A stretch of DNA of 23,468 nucleotides from Planctomycetales bacterium (GTDB taxonomy: Bacteria > Planctomycetota > Planctomycetia > Pirellulales > Thermoguttaceae). The notes under the pieces were generated by a model, which did no database searches, was not told the DNA's origin, and saw only the letters and a list, made by a program, of their open reading frames with translations. Shown piece after piece: positions 7,907-16,439 of the stretch; the stretch's first letter is position 1, and each line of letters begins with the position of its first letter. The position numbers and the translations under genes are program-made. The stretch spans positions 1 through 23,468 of the forward strand of contig SKOZ01000097.1 in NCBI GenBank assembly GCA_007119795.1, in the 5' to 3' direction.

Positions 7907-9793
7907 ATGCGACCGTCTGCGAGAATCGCGGCGTTGGCCCTGGCTACCTACCTCGGTTGCCCGGGGGGCCCCGCCGGCGCCGAGCCGCAGGCCTACCGCT
8001 CGCCGCGATCGCTGGCCGTCTCGCCCGACGGCGCGACGCTCTACGTCTCCGACCCCACGGCCGGCTGCGTGGCGGTGCTCGCGGCCGAAGGGGGCGAGGT
8101 GCTGGCCGAGATTCCCCTGAGCGGCGAGCCGCACGGCCTGGCCCTCTCGGCCGACGGGGGGACCCTCTTCGTGGCCCAGCGGACCGCGCACCGGGTGGCG
8201 GTCATCGATACCGCCGAGCGCCGCGTCGCCCGGCGTCTCGAGGCGGGGCCCTGGCCGGTCGCGGTGGCTCTTTGCCCGACCAGCGGACGGCTGGCCGTGT
8301 GCAACCGCGGCGACCATACCGTTTCGATCATCGACGCCTCATCCGGCGCCGCCCTGGGCCGCGTGCCCGCCGTTCGCGAGCCGTTCTCGGCCGCCTTCGC
8401 CCCCGACGGACGCCGGCTCGTCGTGGCCAATCTCCTGCCCCTGGGCGCCGGCACCGATCCGGAGCTGGCCGCGGCGGTGACACTCATCGACGCCGAATCG
8501 TACTCGCCCCTGGCCGCCGTCGCGCTCCCCCCCGGCTCGACGAACGTCACCGCGGTGAGCGCGAGTCCCTGCGGGCGATGGGCGTACGTCGTACATGCCA
8601 TCGGCCGCTTCAATCTCCCCATCACCCACCTCGAACGGGGATGGGTCCACACCTACGCGCTCTCCATCGTCGACGTCGAGCGGGGAGCGCGCCTGGCCAC
8701 CGTGCTGCTCGACGAGATGACCGCCGGCGCCGCCGATCCCTGGGACCTGGTGGTCTCCGCGGACGGGGAGCGGCTCTGGATTGCGCATGCCGGCGTCCAC
8801 GAGGTCTCCCGCGTCGAGTTGGGACGGCTCCACGCCCTGCTCGAAGGCGAGGTGCCCGAGGAGATCGCGGGGATCGAGGACGCCCTCCGCGAGAACACCT
8901 GGGTGCAAATCCGCGAGGACCCAAGTCGCATCGGCCGCCTCAGCGACGACCTCACGGCGCTGAGCCTGGCGGGTCTCATCGCCCGTTTCCCCTCCGGGGG
9001 CGACGGCCCCCGCGGGCTGGCCCTGTCCCCCGACGGCGCGCGGCTCTATGTGGCCAACTACTACGCCGGCACGGTCGGCGTGCTCGATGCCGCGGAGGGA
9101 AGGCTGCTGGCGACCCATCCCGTGGGCCCGCAGGCGGCGGCCGATTCCGCCCGCCGCGGCGAGATCCACTTCCACGACGCGACGGCCTGCTTCCAGCGCT
9201 GGCATAGCTGCGCGAGCTGCCACTTCGAGGGGCGGATCGACGGGCTCCCCTGGAACTTTCTCAGCGACGGGGTCGGCACGGCCAACGACACGATCAGCCT
9301 CGTCTGGATGGGCGAGACCTCCCCGCACAACCGCCGCGGCAACCGCGCCGACCCCCGCGAGTGCATGAGGACGGGCGTGATTGGCAGCCACATGGTCGTT
9401 CCCAGTGCGGAAGAGGTCGACGATCTGCTCGCCTACGCCCTTTCCTTGGAACCGGAGGCCAACCCCGCCGTCGATGCGGCGTCGGCGGCCGTCCTCCGCG
9501 GCAAGGCCCTCTTCGAGGGAAAGGCCGAATGCGCCGAGTGCCATCCCGCACCGCTCTTTACGGACAACGAGCTCCACGCGGTGGGCAGCGGCGCTCCCCG
9601 TTTCCCCGACGACCAGTTCGTCACCCCCACCCTGGTCGAGCTCTTCCGTACGGCGCCCTATCTCCACGACGGCCGCGCCCTGACCCTCCACGACGCCTGG
9701 CGCGTGCACGACCCGGAGAACCTTCACGGCAACGTCCGTGCCCTGACCGATGCGGAGCTCGACGACCTCGTCCTCTACCTCCTCAGTCTCTGA
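7907..9793 (+). CDS. Exported beta-propeller fused to a MauG-like di-haem cytochrome c
   Basis: 628 residues. The ATG at 7907 is supported by GAGGAG at 7894-7899 and a signal peptide ending near AGA (23-25). The open frame runs 221 codons further upstream, but that part overlaps the photolyase and is a shadow. Residues 30-400 are YVTN/NHL-type propeller blades, with repeated 'SPDG..LYV' and 'VAVID' strands. Residues 410-628 are a di-haem cytochrome of the MauG / cytochrome c peroxidase type, with haem sites CASCH (435-439) and CAECH (542-546) and the family's 'TPTLVELFRTAPYLHDGR' stretch. It should sit in the periplasm and carry out electron transfer or a haem-dependent oxidation; the partner is unknown. 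Its stop is only eight bases from the stop of the convergent 1313-residue gene, with no clear terminator between. Confidence 0.88.
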   Translation: MRPSARIAALALATYLGCPGGPAGAEPQAYRSPRSLAVSPDGATLYVSDPTAGCVAVLAAEGGEVLAEIPLSGEPHGLALSADGGTLFVAQRTAHRVAVIDTAERRVARRLEAGPWPVAVALCPTSGRLAVCNRGDHTVSIIDASSGAALGRVPAVREPFSAAFAPDGRRLVVANLLPLGAGTDPELAAAVTLIDAESYSPLAAVALPPGSTNVTAVSASPCGRWAYVVHAIGRFNLPITHLERGWVHTYALSIVDVERGARLATVLLDEMTAGAADPWDLVVSADGERLWIAHAGVHEVSRVELGRLHALLEGEVPEEIAGIEDALRENTWVQIREDPSRIGRLSDDLTALSLAGLIARFPSGGDGPRGLALSPDGARLYVANYYAGTVGVLDAAEGRLLATHPVGPQAAADSARRGEIHFHDATACFQRWHSCASCHFEGRIDGLPWNFLSDGVGTANDTISLVWMGETSPHNRRGNRADPRECMRTGVIGSHMVVPSAEEVDDLLAYALSLEPEANPAVDAASAAVLRGKALFEGKAECAECHPAPLFTDNELHAVGSGAPRFPDDQFVTPTLVELFRTAPYLHDGRALTLHDAWRVHDPENLHGNVRALTDAELDDLVLYLLSL

Positions 9794-9801
9794 CGCCGCG
9801 G

Positions 9802-12800
9802 CTACCAGAGGCGGCGCGGGAGGAGGCCCCGGAGCCGGTCGGTCAAGCCCGCCGAGGGCTCCGCCGCCGCCGGCTGCGGAGGGCTCCGCGCGGGTGCGGC
9901 GGGCGACGCCAGCACGGTGGGCTGCGGCGGCACGTGCACATCGAGGAACCGCGGCCAGTAGCCGGAGAGGAGCCGCAGGCAGTCGCGGTAGTGGCCGTTC
10001 TGGAGCTTGGCGTCGGCGGTGGCGATGAGCTTGGAAATCTCGACCAGCTCCGCGGGGCTGAAGGCCAGGTCGTTGAGGCGGACGTCGTCCACCCACACCT
10101 CGCCGGCCCCCATGAGGTCGAAGCGGATACGCAAGTCGGAGAGCCCTTCGAGCGGCAGATCGTCGACCTGGAAGATGTACGGGGCCCACTGCGTGGTCAG
10201 CGGGACCGCCTCCGCGCCGACGGGGGCGAAACGGTAGTATTCCTCGCCCCGCAGCCGCCCGTGCAGCGCCAGGCGGAGCGGTGGCTGCCGCCGCGCCTCG
10301 GCCGTCCGCAGCCAGACCCACATCGACAGCCGCCCCGTCGTGGGTACGGAGAGGGGCTCGCTGACAAGGCTCCCCACCGCCCCCTCGCTGCTCAGGCGTA
10401 CCGATTGCGTGCCGCGACTCTTCTCGGCCGCGTCGATTTCGATCCGCACGCCGGGCCGCACGTCGGCGCGCCAATGGGGGATGCCGCCGTTGGCGGCCAT
10501 TTCGAAGTCGGCGTTGGCCGGCGCCGGAAGCGGGCTGGGGTTTCGCAGGGCCCCCGCCCGCGCGCCCAGGTCGCGGATCCGCGCCCCCAATGCCGTCTCC
10601 ACTTCCCGGCCCACATCGACCCGCGGGTTGCCGAGGCGGACGTCGGCCGCCGCGAACCGCACCGCCAAGAGGTCGTACGGCCGCAGTGCGAAAGCCCACT
10701 CTCCGGCTCCGGCCTCCATCCGCAACCGGCCCGCCGCATCCCGGCCCGATAAGTCCTCCATGGGCAGGCCCGCCGGCCCCTCGACCCCCACCCGCACCGT
10801 CACCGGAAGGGACGTCTCGTTGACCGCGTAGGCGTACGTGGAGCCGTCGTGTGTCGCGGCTCGGATGACGACCGGCTGGCTGCTGCCGGGGGAACCTCCT
10901 CCACCGCCCACCGTGCGGAAGGGAGTTTCCGGAAGCCGCCGAAAGGCGGCCAACACCTCGCGGAGCGGTTCTTCCTGGCCCATGGGCAGCATCGGGCCGC
11001 CGTCGAAGAAGACGGCCGCGTCCATGGCGGCCAGAGCCTGGACGAACCGCCGCCGGTTCTGCGCTGCGGAAGGAACGGCCTGCGTGGAAAGCCAGGTGAG
11101 TGCCGGCTGGAAGGGGCTCGTTTCGTCGAACGAGGGCAGCCGTGTCTCGGCGGCGGGGTGGAAGAAGAGGGTTCCCGGCTGCGGGCTATCCTGGAAGCAG
11201 GCGTAGGCGTCGTGCATCTGGGCCAGTTCCAGGTCCACCGCCTCGGCCGACGACCACTCCTGCGGTGCCACCCGCACCGGCCGCAGGAGCACGATGGGCT
11301 GGTCGCGGTGGTACCGGTCCCAACGCACCCCCGTCCGCAGCAGCGCTTCGGCCATCGACATCCGCCGGGGCAGCGCGGGGCGCAGGGCATACTCCCACTC
11401 CGGCCCGGCGAACATCTCACCGCCGGTGAGGTAGAGGCGTCCCTCGGGGCGAACCCTCGCGATCTCCTCGTGTACACGGCGGTAGAATGCATCGAGCTGC
11501 TCCGCCCGCCACTGGAGCCAGGCCCGCTGCTGCGGCCCCGGGGCCGACGGCCCGCCGAGGAACTCGGCCCGGGCCGCGAACCGCTGCGGGCCCTCGCCCG
11601 GCACCTCGATCCCCGTCGCCTCGGTGAAGGCGGCAATCGTGGCGTCGTCCATGCCCCACTGCGGCCCGGGCAACTGGGCGTAGCCGCGCGCGGAGAGCTT
11701 CACTGCCATGCCCGCGAACGAGGGGTGGGACCCGTACTCGTCCAGCAGCTCGCGGACCACGGCGAGCATGGCTTCCTGCACCTCCTTGCGGAGGAGGTTG
11801 TAGTAAGGGGCCAGCCTCCGCGGGGCGGCGTGGACCGCTTCCCACGGACGGCCATCCGGGCCGATCCACCGCAAGCCCTCGTCCTGCCGGTCCGCTTCGC
11901 GGAGGCGCCGTTCCAATTCGGGAAGCGGCGTGGCGAAGTCGAGGGTGGGAATCAGTACCAGTCCTTCGCGATCGAAGAGACGGAAGAGCATCTCCAGGAC
12001 GTCTTTGCGGACCGGATCCTGGGCGCTTTCGAAGAGGGTTCCCGTGTCGTACCGCGGCGAAGGATTGAGCAGGCGGCTCGGGTAGATGGCCCCCCCGTCG
12101 GCCGCCACGACCATCATCAGCCCGCCGTAGCCGACGTGCCGCAGGTACTCCACGAGGCGCGACCCTCCCTCGTAGAAGGTCACCCAGTCGTCCAGGCACC
12201 GCGGACCGCCCTGGTCGCGGGCCTCGCTGGCGGAGAAGTTCCGCGGGAACTGGGGTCGGTCCAGGTAGGCCGCCGCCAGGCGGCCGGACGATTCCTGAAG
12301 TCCCTCTGTCGGCGGCAGCGCTTCGCCGAGGCTCAAGACGCGGATCCGGCCGAAGGCCGCCGCCTTGTCCGGCCGCCGGTTGACGACCAGCACCATGGGC
12401 GTCCGCGTTCGCGGCCAGAAGACCAGCCGGTGCCGCAGCCATTCGGGTGCCTGCCCCGAGTCGAGCGCGATCGGCTCCTCGGCCACATCCACTCCGGAGT
12501 CGAGCCCCGAGGGCATCAGGGCGCCGGCCGGGTTGGGCTCCAGGATGCTGATGCTCAAGGTCTGCACCAGGTCGCTCGGGTAATCGATTTCCAATACGTG
12601 GGGGCGGCCGGTCCGTTGCACCGGCAGTGTGTACGCCTCCCAGGCGATTCCCCCCGGACCTTCCTTCGGGGGGAGCTCCACCACGGGGCCGAGACCGTGT
12701 GGGGCCACTCGGGAGTGGCCGCTTCCCAGCGGGCCCTTCCAGAGTCGCGAGAGGGCCGGTAGTTGGAGGTGCGGCAGCCGCGCGAAGCGCTCCCACCAAC

Positions 12801-13743
12801 TCGGGCTGGTGGGGTCGATTTCAACGACCAGCGCCGGTTCCTGCTCGCTGCTCGGCGGCGGCGCCTCCTCGGCCAGCACGATCACCTGCACGCGGCGTTC
12901 GGCCGTGGTCCGGGCGGTGAAACCCAAGGGAATACGCGTGGACTGGGGCAGCAGCGTGCTGCGGTCGGCGGCCGCCGAGAGCACCAGGTCGTAGACGCCC
13001 TCCTTCTCGGGCAGGGGCACGGAGAGCATCAGCTCGGCGCGGGGCTCGGCCAAGAACGACGCCTGATGGCTCCAGAACTCGCGGTCCCCCCGCGCCTCGA
13101 GCAACTGCGCCGAGAGCCGCATACGGGTTCCCGGCGTTACCGGGAGGAGGTGCGGCTGGACCGCCAGCTCGAAATGTTCCCCGGGCCGGAATACGAGGCG
13201 ATGCCGCGCGAAGACGACCCGCAGGGAGTCGCCCGGCCGCCGCCGCACCAAGAGCCGGTTCCCTCGATTGTCGAGGTCGAAGCTGGCGTAGCCGGTGAGG
13301 AGTTGCGCGAGGGGAACGTCGAACTGCTGAGGGGGCTGCCCACCTTCGGCCGCAAGCTCCACGGAAAGCCGCGCTTCCCTCGGTGCCCGCACCACGAGGT
13401 CCACCCCGTCGTAGGCCCGCGGGCTGCGCTGGCCGATCGCCAGCCGCGTGCCGTCGCGGGCGGGATCGTCCTCCGGGTAGAAGGTTGCAGCGGCGTCGGA
13501 CTCGATCCCCAGCGGCACCGGCGAGCGAATCGTCCCCTCGCTCACCGCCACGGCCCCCCGCCATTGCCGGTCCGCTCCGCCCCCAAAAGCGATCCGCACC
13601 GCGAGCTCGATTTCTTCGGCCGCTACCGTCGCCGCCCCCAAAACGATCGCGGCCAGGGCGCAGCACACTATCCCCCGGCGGACCCATCGCCCGCGGCGGG
13701 TTCTGCTTCGCCACGATGGTTGCGGACCTCCTTGTCCGATCAT
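9802..13743 (-). CDS. Giant exported protein with a glycosidase-like barrel and carbohydrate-binding-like module
   Basis: 1313 residues. A basic N-terminus and hydrophobic stretch (about 24-42, ending AA|EE) form a signal peptide. Residues 45-480 are beta-rich. Residues about 510-900 look like a TIM barrel of the family-10-like glycosylhydrolase type seen in planctomycetes, with a strand near Phe523 and LTGGEMF with Glu776 as a possible acidic active-site residue. Residues about 1070-1218 resemble a carbohydrate-binding sandwich ending VWVDDVRL. A Pro/Ala-rich tail follows. Likely extracytoplasmic and probably involved with polysaccharide, but no reaction can be named. The ATG at 13743 has only a weak GGAT upstream, while a perfect AAGGAGGT lies just inside the frame (13726-13733), so the start is uncertain. 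It is convergent with the cytochrome gene. Confidence 0.8.
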   Translation of the reverse strand: MIGQGGPQPSWRSRTRRGRWVRRGIVCCALAAIVLGAATVAAEEIELAVRIAFGGGADRQWRGAVAVSEGTIRSPVPLGIESDAAATFYPEDDPARDGTRLAIGQRSPRAYDGVDLVVRAPREARLSVELAAEGGQPPQQFDVPLAQLLTGYASFDLDNRGNRLLVRRRPGDSLRVVFARHRLVFRPGEHFELAVQPHLLPVTPGTRMRLSAQLLEARGDREFWSHQASFLAEPRAELMLSVPLPEKEGVYDLVLSAAADRSTLLPQSTRIPLGFTARTTAERRVQVIVLAEEAPPPSSEQEPALVVEIDPTSPSWWERFARLPHLQLPALSRLWKGPLGSGHSRVAPHGLGPVVELPPKEGPGGIAWEAYTLPVQRTGRPHVLEIDYPSDLVQTLSISILEPNPAGALMPSGLDSGVDVAEEPIALDSGQAPEWLRHRLVFWPRTRTPMVLVVNRRPDKAAAFGRIRVLSLGEALPPTEGLQESSGRLAAAYLDRPQFPRNFSASEARDQGGPRCLDDWVTFYEGGSRLVEYLRHVGYGGLMMVVAADGGAIYPSRLLNPSPRYDTGTLFESAQDPVRKDVLEMLFRLFDREGLVLIPTLDFATPLPELERRLREADRQDEGLRWIGPDGRPWEAVHAAPRRLAPYYNLLRKEVQEAMLAVVRELLDEYGSHPSFAGMAVKLSARGYAQLPGPQWGMDDATIAAFTEATGIEVPGEGPQRFAARAEFLGGPSAPGPQQRAWLQWRAEQLDAFYRRVHEEIARVRPEGRLYLTGGEMFAGPEWEYALRPALPRRMSMAEALLRTGVRWDRYHRDQPIVLLRPVRVAPQEWSSAEAVDLELAQMHDAYACFQDSPQPGTLFFHPAAETRLPSFDETSPFQPALTWLSTQAVPSAAQNRRRFVQALAAMDAAVFFDGGPMLPMGQEEPLREVLAAFRRLPETPFRTVGGGGGSPGSSQPVVIRAATHDGSTYAYAVNETSLPVTVRVGVEGPAGLPMEDLSGRDAAGRLRMEAGAGEWAFALRPYDLLAVRFAAADVRLGNPRVDVGREVETALGARIRDLGARAGALRNPSPLPAPANADFEMAANGGIPHWRADVRPGVRIEIDAAEKSRGTQSVRLSSEGAVGSLVSEPLSVPTTGRLSMWVWLRTAEARRQPPLRLALHGRLRGEEYYRFAPVGAEAVPLTTQWAPYIFQVDDLPLEGLSDLRIRFDLMGAGEVWVDDVRLNDLAFSPAELVEISKLIATADAKLQNGHYRDCLRLLSGYWPRFLDVHVPPQPTVLASPAAPARSPPQPAAAEPSAGLTDRLRGLLPRRLW

Positions 13744-13806
13744 CGCCGATCCAGCATCGCCAAAGGATTGCCGAGCTCACGAGCGTCGTGCCCGCAGACG
13801 CCCGGC

Positions 13807-13812
13807 ATTATA
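13807..13812 (-). promoter_or_regulatory. Possible -10 element of the 1313-residue gene
   Basis: A perfect TATAAT on the reverse strand, 64 bases before the ATG at 13743. No good -35 is present at 16-18 bases, so it would need an activator or an extended contact. Confidence 0.35.
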
Positions 13813-14048
13813 TCCCATTCTCGCTCGGCCGGCCTACCCCGATCCGAGAAGCAACTGGAGGAATTGGGGGGATTGGCGGGGATGGGGTCGGTTGATTCAC
13901 GGTTTACCTGCCTTACCAGGGCGTCTCTTTCTCGCCGTCCCTGACGGTGATAGCATGATCGCCACTACGCCCCCCGCAATAGCCGCAAGGGGCCCACGCC
14001 GTGCTCGGCCGCACCAGGAGGTCCGGGGCGCCGGGCGAAGCGGAGGCG

Positions 14049-14077
14049 CTTGCGCGAGTGCCGCCGCGGTGATATGG
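14049..14077 (+). promoter_or_regulatory. Putative promoter of the EboB-like gene
   Basis: TTGCGC (14049-14054), 17 bases, then TATGGT (14072-14077). The -10 matches at four of six positions and the -35 at three of six. The leader would be about 80 bases. Confidence 0.35.
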
Positions 14078-14162
14078 TGGAAGCAGTGCGGCCCGCGGCC
14101 GTCTCGTACCCAGCCACCAACCTACCCTTCCCCTCCGGTTAGCGCTAGCAAGGTGCCATGCG

Positions 14163-14966
14163 ATGGAGTTCATCGATCCCCATATTCACGTCGCCTCGCG
14201 AACCACGGACGACCTGGCCGCCATGGTCCGCGCGGGCTGCCGGGCCGTGGGCGAACCGGCCTTCTGGGCCGGCTTCGACCGCTCCGGGCTGAACAGCTTC
14301 TACGACTATTTCCGCCGCCTCACCGAGTGGGAGCCGAAGCGGTGCGCCAACCTCGGCCTCCGCCACTTCTGCTGGATGGGCCTGAATGCGAAGGAGGCCG
14401 AAAACGTCGCCTTCGGCCGCGAGGTGATCGCCGTGCTCCCGGAGTTCCTCGATCGGCCCACAACCCTCGGCATCGGCGAGATCGGCCTCCACAAGTGTAC
14501 GGCCAACGAGGTGATCACCCTCGAGGCGCTCATCGATCTGGCCCTCTCCCGCAACGAACAGATGCTCTTTCACACCCCTCACCTGGAGGATAAGTACAAG
14601 GGGACGCGGATGATCCTCGACATCCTCCGGGCCGACTCGCGCGTCGACCGAAACCGCGTGCTCATCGACCACTGTGAAGAGCACACCATCCGCCTTGCCC
14701 TCGACGAGGGATATTGGACGGGAATCACACTCTACCCGACCACGAAGGCCACCCCCGAGCGGGCCGCCGACATGGTCGAGATCTACGGAACGGCCCGCAT
14801 CCTCGTCAACTCCTCTGCAGATTGGGGCCCCTCGAATCCCCTCGCTGTACCTGATTTCATTCAGGTCATGCGCCGCCGTGGCCACTCAGCGGAAGCAATC
14901 CGCCAGATCGTCTACGAAAACCCCCTTGCCTTCATGTCCCAGAGTGCGCATTTTTCGTTGTCCTGA
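14163..14966 (+). CDS. EboB-like TatD-family metal-dependent hydrolase
   Basis: 267 residues, cytosolic, with no signal peptide. It has the full metal-binding set of the TatD branch of amidohydrolases: DPHIH (5-9), Glu106 in GIGEIG, His137 in FHTPH, His170 in IDHCEEHT, and Asp220 in NSSADWG. Blocks such as 'SRTTDD', 'GEPAFW', 'TLYPTTK' and 'NSSADWG' match the branch I know as EboB, part of the ebo cluster linked in cyanobacteria and other bacteria to the export of precursors of certain secondary metabolites. No other ebo gene (the UbiA-type, dehydroquinate-synthase-like or xylose-isomerase-like members) is in this window, so the assignment is to the subfamily, not to the pathway. The ATG at 14163 has AAGGTG six bases upstream. 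The ATG at 14158 is out of frame. Confidence 0.85.
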   Translation: MEFIDPHIHVASRTTDDLAAMVRAGCRAVGEPAFWAGFDRSGLNSFYDYFRRLTEWEPKRCANLGLRHFCWMGLNAKEAENVAFGREVIAVLPEFLDRPTTLGIGEIGLHKCTANEVITLEALIDLALSRNEQMLFHTPHLEDKYKGTRMILDILRADSRVDRNRVLIDHCEEHTIRLALDEGYWTGITLYPTTKATPERAADMVEIYGTARILVNSSADWGPSNPLAVPDFIQVMRRRGHSAEAIRQIVYENPLAFMSQSAHFSLS

Positions 14967-15108
14967 TGCCTCCGCCGGTCGATCGCGGGCCTCGGTGGCA
15001 GGGCGTGTTCTGGCTGGTTCCGGAAGGCGGGCGACGGGAGTTGTCCCTCCCGGCGGGACGCGGCACTAGAGACGACCACGAAACCGTCATGCCGGCCCCC
15101 CTGGGAAG

Positions 15109-15138
15109 TTGTCGCCGGCCGGCTTTCGGTCGTATGCT
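15109..15138 (+). promoter_or_regulatory. Putative promoter of the membrane-tethered phosphatase-like gene
   Basis: TTGTCG (15109-15114), 18 bases, then TATGCT (15133-15138; four of six). A hairpin begins at the expected transcription start. Confidence 0.5.
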
Positions 15139-15145
15139 AGAAGGT

Positions 15146-15164
15146 ATCCGGCTTCGGGCCGGAT
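15146..15164 (+). promoter_or_regulatory. Hairpin at the expected 5' end of the 15234 mRNA
   Basis: A perfect seven-base-pair stem, ATCCGGC (15146-15152) and GCCGGAT (15158-15164), with loop TTCGG. It starts eight bases after the -10 element, so it would cap the 5' end of the transcript or lie over the start site as an operator. No T run follows, so it is not a typical terminator. Confidence 0.5.
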
Positions 15165-15233
15165 CCGCTCGGTCCCGTTCACCGGCGAGTCTGGCACCCG
15201 TTTCGCAGACAGCTTTCGCCGCACGAATCTCCC

Positions 15234-16439
15234 ATGCCGATGTCTTCCGCCACCCCGGTGCCCCCCAGCCACGCCCCGCCTGCCGAGCCGGTGGACCTGT
15301 CCGCCGCGGTTGCCACCCGCGTCCACTCGGTTGCGGAGGCGCGCACCGGTGGTGATGGAAAAGAGGGCTGGCGGCTGGGGCTGGCCGCGGCGGTGACGAC
15401 GGCCGTATGGATCTATCTGGGGGCCCTGCTGATCATCTGGGGGATGATGCACTTCGGCGGCGACGGCGACTGGCTGCCGACGATCCTCGTCTATGGGCCG
15501 CGGCAATTCTACGCCTTACCGCTGGTCGTGCTCGCGCCGCTGGCCCTCATCTGCCGCTGGCGATTTCGGAACCTCTGGCGATTGGGGATCGCCGCGGCCG
15601 TAGCCCTGGGCCCGCTGGTCAACTGGTGCGTACCTTGGTACGCCGTGCCGCAAGCCGAAGGGCCGCGGCTGCGAGTCCTCTCGCTGAACACCTGGGGCGG
15701 CGCCGTGGCCGACGAGGACCTGGTCGCATTGGCATCGCGCGTCGCGGCCGACGTGGTCCTCCTGCAAGAGGCGCGTCCCCGTTATGAAGAAGTCTGGTCC
15801 GAGGAGTGGCAGGTGCGGCGGAGCGGCGGGCTGCTGGTCGCCTCGCGGTGGCCGATCGTCGAGGACGAACGCCTCACGAAACGCGTTTCCGCCCAGGGGA
15901 CGGTGGGCGGCCGGGGGTTGCTGGTGGCCGTGGACGCCCCCTTCGGCCGCATCGCCGTGTGCAACGTCCACATGCGGACGCCCCGGTGGGGCCTGACGGA
16001 GGTCCTCGACCCCCTAGCCTTCCTGGTTCCCGAAGGGGCCGACTCGCTGATCGAGGAGATCGCCTACCGCCGAGCCGGCTCGGAGCAGCTCGTCGACCGC
16101 CTGGCCGGCATGGGGCTTCCCCTCGTGATCGGCGGCGACTTCAACATGACCACCGACAGCCGCATCTACCGCGCCTTCTGGTCGCGCTACACCGACGCCT
16201 TCCTCGCCGCCGGCTGGGGACCGGGGTTCACCAAGTGGACGCCCTACTCGGACCTGGACCCCGAGGGGCACTGGGACTACGAGCTGGAAGGCGAATTCGG
16301 CACGCGGATCGACCACGTCCTCGTCGACGGGCACTGGGCCGTGGCCCGCGCGCGGGTCGAAGAAGACGTCGGCTCGGATCACCGTCCCGTCTTCGCGGAG
16401 GTGGTCTTCCTGCCGAAGGGCACGGCGGACCAACGCTGA
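15234..16439 (+). CDS. Membrane-tethered endonuclease/exonuclease/phosphatase-fold protein
   Basis: 401 residues. After a Pro/Ala-rich N-terminus come three hydrophobic segments (about 47-71, 91-107 and 116-131). The catalytic domain (145-395) then follows, probably on the outer face of the membrane. The fold's motifs are intact: LNTW (151-154), QEAR with metal ligand Glu179, GGDFN (300-304), and GSDHRP with catalytic His383. The family hydrolyses phosphodiester or phosphomonoester bonds in nucleic acids, phospholipids or phosphosugars; three membrane segments favour a lipid or extracellular substrate, but this is inference. The ATG at 15234 lacks a Shine-Dalgarno sequence, and an in-frame ATG at 15240 is an alternative start. 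It has its own promoter and stands alone. Confidence 0.88.
   Translation: MPMSSATPVPPSHAPPAEPVDLSAAVATRVHSVAEARTGGDGKEGWRLGLAAAVTTAVWIYLGALLIIWGMMHFGGDGDWLPTILVYGPRQFYALPLVVLAPLALICRWRFRNLWRLGIAAAVALGPLVNWCVPWYAVPQAEGPRLRVLSLNTWGGAVADEDLVALASRVAADVVLLQEARPRYEEVWSEEWQVRRSGGLLVASRWPIVEDERLTKRVSAQGTVGGRGLLVAVDAPFGRIAVCNVHMRTPRWGLTEVLDPLAFLVPEGADSLIEEIAYRRAGSEQLVDRLAGMGLPLVIGGDFNMTTDSRIYRAFWSRYTDAFLAAGWGPGFTKWTPYSDLDPEGHWDYELEGEFGTRIDHVLVDGHWAVARARVEEDVGSDHRPVFAEVVFLPKGTADQR

Larger units (their letters stand above)
13744..14162. other. Divergent intergenic region, 419 bases
   Basis: It separates the reverse-strand 1313-residue gene from the forward EboB-like gene. It holds a reverse -10 (13807-13812) and a forward promoter candidate (14049-14077). 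Between these I see no gene, tRNA or clear hairpin. Confidence 0.55.

Noticed and set aside
8339..10699. 786-codon reverse frame
   Set aside because: Runs across the end of the cytochrome gene and an out-of-frame part of the 1313-residue gene; no protein features.
10849..12762. 637-codon forward frame
   Set aside because: Antisense shadow of the 1313-residue gene, rich in Arg, His, Gly and Pro.
15044..15060. Possible terminator hairpin GTCCC/GGGAC after the EboB-like gene
   Set aside because: Five-base stem with no following T run; too weak to call.
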